Shown: in pieces, positions 26,562-41,655 of the stretch
How the letters are laid out: each line of letters starts with the position of its first letter
Position numbering within the stretch: position 1 is the first letter of the stretch
NCBI GenBank assembly: GCA_963402885.1
Contig: OY727095.1
Coordinates: 21,767,001-21,831,000 of the forward strand
Length of the DNA: 64,000 nucleotides
From: Antedon bifida
Taxonomy: Eukaryota; Echinodermata; Crinoidea; Comatulida; Antedonidae
Direction: 5' to 3'
The notes under the pieces: model-generated
Databases searched by the model: none
The model's input: only the letters and a program-made list of their open reading frames with translations
What the model was told of the DNA's origin: nothing
Position numbers and translations under genes: made by a program

Positions 26562-27896
26562 CTGAACTGAACTTTTATTGTATCTCTTTTAAATCAGAGG
26601 CACAGTCTCAATGAGATGTGCAACAAGTTTACAGTGAAAAATAAAACATACACACTTAAATATAAATACAAAACAAGAAATTAGACATAAGAACAACTTA
26701 AAAAAAAAAAAAATTTTAAGAAAACTGAAAAAGATTAAATACTAAGAAAATGATTAAATTAAGTTTGAGAAGGAATTGTATTATATATATCATTTCGTGT
26801 GTTCCAAGCCATGGTCAGAAAAATTTTACAATGTTTGTCGAAAATATTACTTGCTAATTCGTATACATCATGGGTCAATTGATTTGGTGTAATTTTAAAT
26901 TCATTATGGATTTCAAGATCATCGAAGAATAAGTGGTATTTAAGATCTAGAGAGCTAGTAGTAAATAATTCCCAGAACATGGATAGATTATTGTTGTTTA
27001 GCTCATCTTTAAGGTTTATGAGTATTGGTTGTCTAACATACTCAAGTCGTTTGCATTGAAATACGAAATGATATACAGTTTCCTTTTCATTACAATTACA
27101 CAATAAACATATACCTGCATTTTGAGGTGACCATGCTTCTTTTCTGCCTTCAAGTGGTAGTGAATTGGAGCGAATTTTAAATTTTAGGTTTGAAGCATGG
27201 TAGTTACACTTATCTAATAAGTATTTTTCTAGTTTTGGTTCATTTTTATACCTTATATAATTACTTAGTGATGGTTTATTCTTAGCATTCTCAAGCCATT
27301 TCATCTTATCTCTTATAATGTTTTTTTCTTTGAAACCTTTAAGCCAATTATTAGCATATTCTAAGTTAAAATGTTTTTGTATATCACAGTTGATTAAAAT
27401 AGATTTTATATTATGTAGCCAATTCCAATTTAAAGTGTTTTCAAGTGCAAAGAGCGCTCTTAGCAGAACTTTTGGTAAACGACCTTCGTCCATGTTTTTC
27501 AATCTTTTGAAGTAGGATATTCCTCTATCCGATAGTATGGACTCAATCGATTGCCATCCGAGTTCACCATAAAGGGCTTCCTTTGCAACATACCTTGGTG
27601 CTTTTAAAAGATATTTAGCCATTTGATATTGCATATTTTCAATTTTTTGGATAGATGTTTTGCTTTCACAAAACCAAATACTGCATGCATAGGTTATACT
27701 TGGTATTCCAATGCCTTTCCAAAGTATATTACCATACATAATTCTATTGAAATCATTTTGTTCATTTATGATTGATTTTATATATGCAATAATTCTGTTT
27801 CCTTTTTTAATCGTTTCATCTATGTGGCATGTATCTTTTAAATGTCTTGATATGTGCATGCCTAGGTATTTATACGTGTTGGCTTCGTCTATAAAT
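26562..27896 (-). mobile_element. 5'-truncated LINE (RT C-terminus) inside a carboxypeptidase exon
   Basis: One open frame (stop near 26759) covers the end of a LINE reverse transcriptase. It starts with the KYLGMHIS motif that follows the RT palm, continues through a long helical region, and carries a zinc knuckle (CLLCNCNEKETVYHFVFQC). A 3' UTR of about 200 bp follows, ending in GTTCA repeats. The exon sequence IHMGVKG lies directly upstream and STDDMPIKGAVVHV directly downstream, so the insertion splits the transthyretin-like exon. The open frame implies a young copy. No target duplication was identified. The clade is probably CR1/L2-like by its tail, not proven. Confidence 0.85.
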
Positions 27897-30051
27897 ACCC
27901 TTTACTCCCATATGAATCTGAAATGTTAAAAATAAATATGTACATAATATTACATACTTTTTATTTTAGTGTATGTGATATCACATGTGCCAGAAAGGAA
28001 TACACACACCGCTATCATCATCATCATCATGATGATCTTTAACCGTAGCAGTAATATACAGTAATATAAAGTTACTTTGTTGTAACCAAGTCCGACTGAT
28101 GACATCATGAACCCCTAATGAATGGTAAAAAATTAACCGTGGAAATGTTCCACTACAATTTACTTACCTGGTACATGTACTGAATGAGCGCATCTTTGTT
28201 GTCAACCCATTCCTTTTCTAATCCCGATTCTGACGAGAATTTAATGCAATCTAACTCGAGCGTTATATCAAAACAATTCGTGTGCAGATAATCATAATCT
28301 TGAAGGCCCTTAAAGGAAATACACAAAATAAATATTGTTTATCATCATGGTTTTGTTTGTTGAATTACCTAAAATTGTGTCCGGTATTACTACATTGGCT
28401 CTCACCAAAACTAACGTTACAAGAAGACGTATTGAGATGATGCTATGCCAAAATCTTGACATCGTTGTACCAATGTACATCCGGGTGTAGGCCTACACCA
28501 CATTTTTTGATAAAACTGAGGAAAAAGTAAACTAAACCACTAAACCGCCAAGTTTGCCATGATGTCATGAGTAGGATTCCCATCAGAATCGACTTTGTTC
28601 TTTATGCCTAATTATCTATCTGAACAGTTTGTAGAACCACGTCAGAGTTGGGCAAACATCATCTCCCTGACGTGAAACTAGTCTGTTACTAGGCCTAGTT
28701 CATATTAGTAGGAAACACTAGGCCTAGTTCATATATTAGTAGGCCTAACCATTATCATATTTAATGTGCTTAAGGAGGTTACAACATTATTATATGTTTA
28801 AATAATAAGAACTCACCTCCTTTGACCGTATACCAACTCGCACCATTGGTTATACCATCTTCAAATGTACGACTGTATATTGAGCATGCGCGTGTTCTAG
28901 TTGACATAGTAGCGTGAAATTGCGAATATGTTCGTGCAAGATGTCTAAAGAGAGAGTCGTCTGGACTCATTGTATAAGATGGTCGCCCGTTAAAGGATCT
29001 TACGTCATCAAATGGATAATTTGCTACCAAATCGCCATCGTGCATGTTGGCAGATAGCACAAAAGGGTATTTCTCAACCCATTCAATGTAAGCTTGTACT
29101 TCGGGTTCAGGCTGTTGAAAAATAGTAAAAACAAATAGTTATACATTTCTAAGTTCAAAACATTTGCTACATTAAACATAACTTGTGTGGCACTGATAAT
29201 TAACACAAAGCATAAACAGTAACTTCAAACAGGATAATTACACAATCAAACGTTATGTAATGTGCTGATAAATGAACACGATGATGTCATATCACTACCA
29301 TATTTGGGCACATCACAGTTTTTGTTTTTGTTAAACTGGTTTGATAGTGTAGACAGAGCTTAAAATCATAACATCATAACAACGTCCGTTCCCAATTACA
29401 TGCATGTCAACTATTGCGATAATTTTCCAAATTCAATAAGATAGATAGTAGAGAAAGCTTGATAATAACTAGGCCTAAGGGTCCGTTCAGGCTTAGTTAT
29501 TTACCCGGGTAGCAAGCTGGTTTCACGGGCACAGTTATCGCTAACTTTGGTGGGTAGGAAACCAACTTAACCTGGCAAAACAACTAAGCCGAAACGAGTC
29601 CTAAGTTGCGTGTGCTTGCATACAAATCATTAAAAAAACAAAATTAATTTACCACATAATTCGTCGTATCTTTGCCGTACCCCAGATGATGATTTTTGCC
29701 ACCAATAATTTCATTTCGATACATAATTGTATTTAGCCGCGGAAAGTTCCTGTTTAAATCAACAGAATGCAAATTCTCACGACCATAGGCATCAATAACC
29801 ATATCCTGAAATTAAAACATTAAATATCATAGACAATATTTAATAATTTAGTCGACCTTGAGAGTTATGATTTTGGTGCAAACGTTAGGTACAAAAAGTT
29901 CTTATTCTGGCTTAGTTTCAATCTAGTCCACTGATGCATGGTATAGTTACATGAACAAGTCGCTATACCATTTTATTTCTTGCAAACAGATTTAATATAT
30001 TTGTCATGGGGATTGGTTTTAAAGTACCTAACATCGAGATCACTCATCATC

Positions 30052-34008
<3,957 letters not shown>

Positions 34009-34061
34009 AACAAGGAGTCCTTCCCGTGGAATACGCCCACCGTTCAAACGTATTGTGTTAC

Positions 34062-34698
34062 CTTACAGGAGAAGGAACTGATTGGTTAATTTTATTGATT
34101 TTATGTATTTCGGCACATGTGGCCAAGGATTACCAATAGTAAATCACTCTCCTATCAATACCTATGAACCAGTTCACCGGGGTGATCATCTACTCGTCTC
34201 GAATAATGAATTCTTTAATGTTCACACGGACAAACTGTATAGCCTAACACTGGACCAACGATTTAAAGTCATTATCCGAGAGAGGACTTGTTCCACCACC
34301 CTAATTAGGAGCGAGTAGGCCTCGAACACATGCCGATATTGTTGGCTCTTTAGGTACGGCGCCCTGCCTTAATCAATCGCTCATCCATTGGACTCGCTTA
34401 AATAACTATATAAGCATTAGGATTTGTAGGCCTTCATAGCATTGATTGAAACTGCGAGTAGCTAAAAGTATATACTTATTTATTTAATATAAGAGGGCCT
34501 ATACGCACAGTAATATTAGGAAGATCATACTGCGATATTTTATCATTCCAAAGTGTAGGATTACATTTTATTAAAATCATAAATAGGCCTATGTTAACTA
34601 TTAGATTCTTACTATAGTTAATAAACAATTTATATGAAACTATTAAAAAATATGATAAGATATTTTATAGGCCTATAAGAAAAATCAGTTTTACTTAC
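34062..34698. other. Intron 1 of the carboxypeptidase gene
   Basis: Copy B only. It holds a stretch (34300-34390) with TCGAACACATGCCG and GCTCATCCATTGGACTCG phrases that could be a SINE remnant. No tRNA-like box pair was convincing. Confidence 0.3.
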
Positions 34699-34765
34699 CA
34701 CGTGCAAAAGATATTTCCAGAAAAACAAAAGCAAGAGTGAAAATCGCAGATAGTTTAGAGGCCAT

Positions 34766-37585
34766 ATTATTGACGTGTGAGCTCTTTTACCTCAAGTGTA
34801 TTTTTGAGGAAATCACAAGTTTATGACCAAGTTTCCACACCACAGAATAGATAACACGTGTGAATTCCAATTGAACACTCCTCTAATTTCTATTCCTTCC
34901 AAGAATAATCCTGGGAACAACTTGTATTCTGATGCAAAAATAACCTACTAACTTCCCGTGGTCGCCGGTAATGTAGGACCTCACGACAATGTTGTACAAT
35001 ATCCTGTGTTGGGTATTGGGTATTAGTGAAAAGGAAAACGACAGGAGGTGATCTCACTACGCGCGCGATGACGTAATCAATCATTGTTATTATTAAAAAT
35101 CGGATCTCACCTAATTGTTTCGCTTACAATTGTTATGGGCGGTATTAAAATCAGGGGGGTAACTGTGATTTGGTGTCAATAGCGGGTTTGGATAGAAAGA
35201 AACAATATACAATGGCATAATCCACTGACAAAACAAGGTCAACATGTGTACGATTTTGTAAGAAATATTTCATAACCATTTTTTTTATACCTCTCTGATT
35301 CACCCAAGGCAATCTAACAACTTGCCTTGATTAAAAGATATAAAATGATATAAAACACGATAAAGTAAGTTAAAAAAACGGACTATAAAATCTCTGATCT
35401 TGTTAAATTTCCTTCTTTTTGTGGGTCGCCATTTTTATGTTCTTTGTTTTTGACCCAGTTTCACATTTTGACGACGCAGCCTTTAATACACATAAATACA
35501 GCATAATTATGTCTATCAATTTTACCAGTACTTTCCCAAATGTACACGGCATATAAAACCCTAAACTTAGGCCTCTTTTTTTCTAAACATGTCATTTTTT
35601 TTAGTAACCGTATATACGGAGTAAACGAACATTTCATGTCACTTAAAATAGGACTAAAACAAAAATAGTATGAAACAATTATTTTCTACAACATAGGTCT
35701 CCACTTTGTTATCTACCTTGATACGATAACATTCTTTACTGTAGGCAGGGAAAAGTGAACTTTCATTCTTTCCTGCTGTAGATCATTTATAATCTAAACA
35801 TTGTCATTGGGTTTCTGGAGCCTAAGGTAAAAATTAAAAAATACGGAGTTTTGACTTAATATTAGAAAAAGATAAATATTTTGGCACATATGACGTTTCA
35901 TACGTATACTACTTGAGCTTGTAAACTCAGACGAACAGCTATGATATTTTGTTTTGTTTTTATAAGCTTTTTCGACTTATTGATGTTTTGCATGAGATTT
36001 TAATGTTTTTAAGTGTTTTTTATTATTGTACAAATGGTATATGTAATTTACTCTCAATTCAATGTTTTATATTGCAATGAGTAGAACGAATGAAACCCGC
36101 AAATCGAAAAGCCTCGAAATAACTACATACTTGGGACAAGTTTATTGTAGGCCTATACATACATTGCATTACAGTATGTACATTACACAACAATGATACA
36201 ATTATTTCAATACCACCTTTCCACTGATGTTATTGGATGAAGATAAAGAGCATGGCAAATCATTAAAAATACTGAACTAACTGTTTTTTAATGAACGAGG
36301 CCTACCTTCTATAATAACATGGTCGTCACTACGGTTTACAGACGAAACGGCCGCCAACTGAAACGGCCGCCAATTGAAACGCAATTAAATGTATGAAACG
36401 CCGCGTGTGCCGTTTGTCATACAAAACGACGTGTGGTTTAATACAATTGTTTTACTTTTTTTTCAGATTGAAATGACTTTAGACGTATGTGACTTAATAA
36501 ATATTAACAGATAGATGTTTTTTGATTATTTATGTATTATTATGTTTATCGTATAATAATGAATATTGTGTAAACATAATTGAGTTTTTTATATATTTTT
36601 TAAATGTAGGCCTATACAGTAAAAGTGTAAGGAAAAGAATTGGAATTGGACAAAATAAATGATAAATAATTACTATTATTATATTAAAATCTAAATTCTT
36701 CCTAGTACTAATACTGTAGTAAACCTATATAGTTAAGTTCAATAAATGTTTAAATATCCTTATTATTAAATTTTATTCTTTTTTTAAGAATTAGTTTTTT
36801 AAGATACATTACTTTTTTTTATTTACCGGTAACACTATATCAAACAATTGTAGCGGTTTCGTTGCGGAATGTCATCATGTTCGCAATTAAATCATATAAC
36901 ATATAATTAATAACAATTACGTTAGATAAAAAGACAACTTAGGGCGTTGACATCACAAACTCAACACAATCGATTCAACGCAACAATAGCGACTTTAATT
37001 ACAAACAATACACACACAGACACTAGCAAATGCTAAACAATACGCAACACGATTTTATTCAAAATACAAACGAGGACATTTTATTCAGATTATTGTTATT
37101 TTAAATTGTTTACAATTAATGGTGGTCAAGGCTTTAATATTAAAAACAGATCATTATTTTTATTTCACATTACATTAAATATTATATTACAATTAGTAAC
37201 CTGATTTATTTATGTATTATGAATCAAAACGAACTTTATAATTAATTTCATATATGTACAATAAAATAGATTTCAATAATCATTATTAATAATAATAATA
37301 ATAAAATAATCAGATTGCTTAAATAAGTTAGTTTGCATACAGTAGATAGTAATTATAGAGAATTGAAAACTTGAAAACTGCGTCCATCTTCTTGCAACCA
37401 CGCCGTAAAATCATTCTTTCAAAACTGGCGCGATTGCATGCTGACAGACACTGTAAAATGTTTTTCAGTCATAATTATTGTAAACCGTATTCATGTCAAT
37501 AGATATAGATATCAACCATTAAAAAGCTTGAAGACATTCGGTGATTAGGCACAAAACTGCAAGTTACATATTCCTCCCTACTAGA
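34766..37585. other. Intergenic region between the carboxypeptidase and OGG1-like 5' ends
   Basis: About 2.8 kb of AT-rich unique DNA between two divergent gene starts. At 36345-36385 GAAACGGCCGCCAA is repeated in tandem. No open frame longer than about 64 codons shows a known motif. The carboxypeptidase promoter should lie just right of 34765, but no TATA box was assigned. Confidence 0.5.
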
Positions 37586-37765
37586 GGTACCGCACCACCA
37601 CCACCACCACACAACAACACACACACGCGGGCTCAGCTGCTGCATTTGACCACCACACCACGGCGGGCGGCAATTGTGTTTGAGTCGTCCACAACAACAC
37701 ATCAAACAAGAAGTCTAGGCCTATTCCCAATCACGCACCGCGTACCCTGGAACATGACGAATTGG
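37586..37765 (+). repeat. Third, truncated copy of the OGG1 leader and start codon
   Basis: The 180-bp stretch matches 11700-11876 and 46281-46457. It ends after ATGACGAATTGG, four codons into OGG1, where the X element begins (GGATCAACCTGAG). With 46281 onward it forms direct repeats flanking 37766-46280, the block that holds the X element and the RAG1-like gene. It may be the original OGG1 5' end left behind by the insertion. Confidence 0.8.
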
Positions 37766-38689
37766 GGATCAACCTGAGTTTTCGGCATGTATTGAATATA
37801 GGACTATTCCATTATTATTTATAGGGGTGTTAGTCAATATGTTGGGTGTGCCAGGCTTGTTGAGGCTTCTATTGTTCGTGTCATTGTGCCAATTGTTTTG
37901 TATTTCACTGTGTTTGAGAAAAACAAACAAAAAACTGCTGCTGTAGTTAGCCTATAGCTTTTATTATGTGTCTGTAAATTATATCGTATTTTACACTATA
38001 TAGGCCCTAACATGTTATGTTATAGGCCATCAACAGTTAAATCATGTCATGTTTTATTTTACATTTCATGTAATACAGTATTGTTTTTTTTTTCTCAACA
38101 GCCGAATCAAGTTATATAGCCTCTTACAAATAACAAGAAAAAATACATTCAAACGTTATTCACAATAAAGAGAAAACATACAAAGAACTTATTTATTTAT
38201 TTATGTTTTAATTTATATAAATCCAAAGGCAAATTAATGAAACAATGACAATGATGTGGGTATCAGTGGCTGGATCTCAATAGAGATACAAAAAAAAACG
38301 AAAAGCTAAATCAAAACGATAAAGTAAAACAGCTAGAAAAACAATATATATAAATACATCCATGTTTGTTTTTTTCACAACCGTTTATGACTTTAAAACA
38401 TTCAGTACACTAAAGGCATAAGATTAAGCAAAACATACATTGTGTAACATATTTAATTTAAGGTATACCTGTATATGTTTTATTTCATCGACCCAGTTTT
38501 AAGTGTTATTTAGTAGTGTCATGTTTGGTTCAACTCAATGAGTTAGCAATATGTTTGTGAGGTTCTCTCTCCAGCTGATCCTGACACAAAAACTAAAATA
38601 GTCAGAAATAAAATTGCAGAGCTTTCTCTCATGCAACACACACTAACCCTTCCCCAGTACAAGATATATAGGGCCTACACTGTTAAAAA

Positions 38690-39210
38690 AATTCTTATAA
38701 AAAAACGGTAAATTACTGGCAATCTGGACGCCAGTAATTTACCGTAATGTAGAATTACAGGTACTGTTGAAAATAAATTACTGTAAAACTACAGTAAATT
38801 GTTGGTCATAAAGTCGGTTGTCTACCGTAATGTAGAATCACAGGTACTGTTGAAAATAAATTACTCTAAAACTACAGTAAATTACTGTTAACTTGAAAGT
38901 CGGATGTCAACTATAACGTAAAATCACAGGTACTGTTTCTAATAAATTACTACAGTATATTACTGTTAATCTGAAAGTCTGTTTGTCATCAATAACGTAA
39001 AATCACGGGTACCGGCCATAAATAAATTACTGTAAAACTACAGTAAAATTACTGTTGATTTCAAAGGAAGTGGTCTACCATAATGTAGAATCAAGAGTAA
39101 TGTTGATAAATAACTGTAAAACTACATTAAAATTACTGTCAATTTCAATGGTCAATGGTAATGTAAAATCACAGGTACTGTTATTAATAAATTACTGTAA
39201 AAGATTCAGT
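38690..39210. repeat. 83-bp minisatellite, inverted relative to 4195-4715
   Basis: Reverse complement of the copy A array, about six diverged units inside the X element. Confidence 0.8.
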
Positions 39211-39447
39211 GAATTCCAACCAAACAAAATATTACAAAAATATAAATACCATACAGACAAAATAAATACATGCCAATAATCTTATTTCAATAACTTATAA
39301 CAATAACAAACTCAATTATAATGTTTCTTTTTCTACTTGTCTAAATATCTTGTTTCTGTCATGTTCTTACAGTATGTTCCCTACAATGTTCATTGTATCT
39401 GAACTTGATCTGGGATTCTCTGTAACGTTTCTTTTTTTAAAATAAAC

Positions 39448-40263
39448 AACATTTTTTATAAATCTCTGCCTACAGTATATTACATAGATGTTTTCAATCT
39501 TCAAAGTACGTCTTCTATTAAAATTTGTTTATCACCTATTTCAATATAAAATATTTAAGTAATTGATATTGATATTTACAATCAATCGAAAATCTTTAAA
39601 AAACCAATCTATTAAAATTAGACCTACCATCTATGCTTGATCATTAAATAATTAATGTGGATGTTACAATCATCAAAATATGCCTTATATTAAAATGACC
39701 ATCAAATAAATGGAAGGTTTATTCCAGAGTACAGGACCTGGATGTGGTAGATGGACACTAAACAGTAAACCACAGTAAGAATTTTGTTGATCCAATAACA
39801 GGAGTCCACACTCAAAACATAGAATCCTACTGGAATCGTGAAAAATTAAAGTTAAAAAGAATGGGTGTAAATGGGAATGGTTACCGGAATACCTTGACGA
39901 ATTTATGTGGCGAGAAAGATATGGCATAATATAAATTAAACAGATTAAGTAAGTTAAAATAGTATATGTTCCTTGTGCCTTATTAAATAATGTTAAAGTT
40001 CTTGTGCCTTATATTTGAATAAAGTTTGAAGAATGTATTTTTCGATCTATCGATTTTTTTCTTGTTGTTTGTAGAGGCTATTTGATTCAACTGTTGAGAA
40101 AAAAACAAACATGGATGTATTTATATAAATTAAAATATAAATTGGATATTTTATATAAATTAAAACATAAATTAAATACGATTAAAATGTATGTATATGA
40201 ATCTTTTTCTTGATCTTTTCTTGTTATTTGTAGAGGCTACTTGATTTAACTGTTGATTAAAAA
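39448..40263. other. Interior of X element found only in copy B
   Basis: AT-rich DNA with repeated phrases like TTTCTTGTTATTTGTAGAGGC (about 40060 and 40221) and ATATAAATTAAAAYATAAATT. No gene is seen. Confidence 0.5.
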
Positions 40264-41513
40264 AACATGTTAGGGCCTATATAGTGTAAAATACGATATA
40301 ATTTACAGACACATAATAAAAGCTATAGGCTAACTACAGCAGCAGTTTTTTGTTTGTTTTTCTCAAACACAGTGAAATACAAAACAATTGGCACAATGAC
40401 ACAAACAATAGAAGCCTCAACAAGCCTGACACACCCAACCCAACATATTGACTAACACCCCTATAAATAATAATGGAATAGTCCTATATTCAATACATGC
40501 CGAAAACTCAGGTTGATCCGCTTTATTTGCCTGTCGTGTCTATATATTATATTCATGAAATGTATTATTTGAAACTCGCACTTACTTTTTTAATACCTTA
40601 TTCATTTGTTTTATTATTGATTGAAAGAAAGAAAATAAATGTTTACGTTGAATTGTTGAATTTATAGTCAACAACTATTTGAAATTGAAGCCACATGGTC
40701 GACTCATGGTCGACGATATCGCCCATGCTGGAAAATAATTTGAGTAAATAATTACATTTTATGAAGAAAAATAGTAGAAATTCATATAATATTGAACATT
40801 TCTACTTTCCAAAATGTGTCAAATAAGTATTTAATGATAATTTATGCATTTCGGATCTTCTAAATTTTATTTTTTTCATTTATTTGATTTTTTAAATTAA
40901 ATTGGTTTTATTACTAACCCTATTTTAAATGGTACGTTCCATGCGGCACTAACGCGCATGCGTAGCTTCGGTTAAAAAGCAACTTTGGACTGTACCATTT
41001 TGTAGAAAGGTAATTTTATAAATGTAATTTATTTTGCTTATTATTATTGTCGTTTAAAATTGTTTTATGTATTGTATGTAAATAAAATAATTTGGTTGTG
41101 TTTCAGGAAACAATATATAATTTGCTATAATGTTAAACAGATGGTTGTGGTGTTGAACAAACAGTATCCTTTCTATTTTCTAGTGGACCAAATAAAATTT
41201 CTTATATCTTCTACTACTAGTACTAACTACCCTAGTGACAACCCGTCAACCGATTCAGTTCCAAACCAATACAATCATTCACGAAAACATCACCTCAAGA
41301 GGAATATTTGTTGCCACAGACACTTACCTTTATTTTAGTGATGTTAATAAAGAGGCTGCAGTGAGGGTTGCCTAGGTATAGTACTAGGATTTAGCAGCTA
41401 TTGTCGAATTATATCTATTGTGTAAGTGGTTGAATTGCATTTGTTCAGTAGTAGTAGTACTAGTACATTGCATTGTTGTGAACACATAATAAATACACAC
41501 TATTGCTTAACAA

Positions 41514-41626
41514 TCTCTTTCGGTTTTTGGGTAGCCCTGAAAAGGGCTGTTTGGTTTGAGATTGTTTGCGGTTTGTGGTAGCCCTGAAAAGGGCTGTTTG
41601 GTTTGAGGTAGCCCTGAAAAGGGCTG
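41514..41626 (-). terminator. Three histone-type 3' stem-loops and U7-like site after the RAG1-like stop (copy B)
   Basis: The hairpins AGCCCTTTTCAGGGCT lie on the minus strand at 41610-41625, 41580-41595 and 41533-41548, followed by the purine-rich CCGAAAGAG at about 41515-41523. The intact gene's stop codon (41656-41658) is only about 30 nt before the first hairpin, separated by an A-rich run, so the array sits where a 3' UTR processing site should be. Structure and spacing match histone 3' ends. Use by this gene is inferred. Confidence 0.75.
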
Positions 41627-41655
41627 TTTGGTTTGAGTTTTTTTTTTTTTTTTCT

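Larger units (their letters stand above)
37766..40519. mobile_element. X element with 256-bp terminal inverted repeats
   Basis: Left arm 37766-38021 and right arm 40264-40519 are reverse complements, both beginning GGATCAACCTGAGTTTTCGG at the outer edge. The interior holds the 83-bp minisatellite (38690-39210), about 197 bp absent from copy A (38253-38449) and AT-rich non-coding DNA. No transposase frame is present, so it would be non-autonomous. The flanks (AATTGG and GCTTTA) show no target duplication. In copy A only a partial element in opposite orientation is present (3958-5442). Confidence 0.75.
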
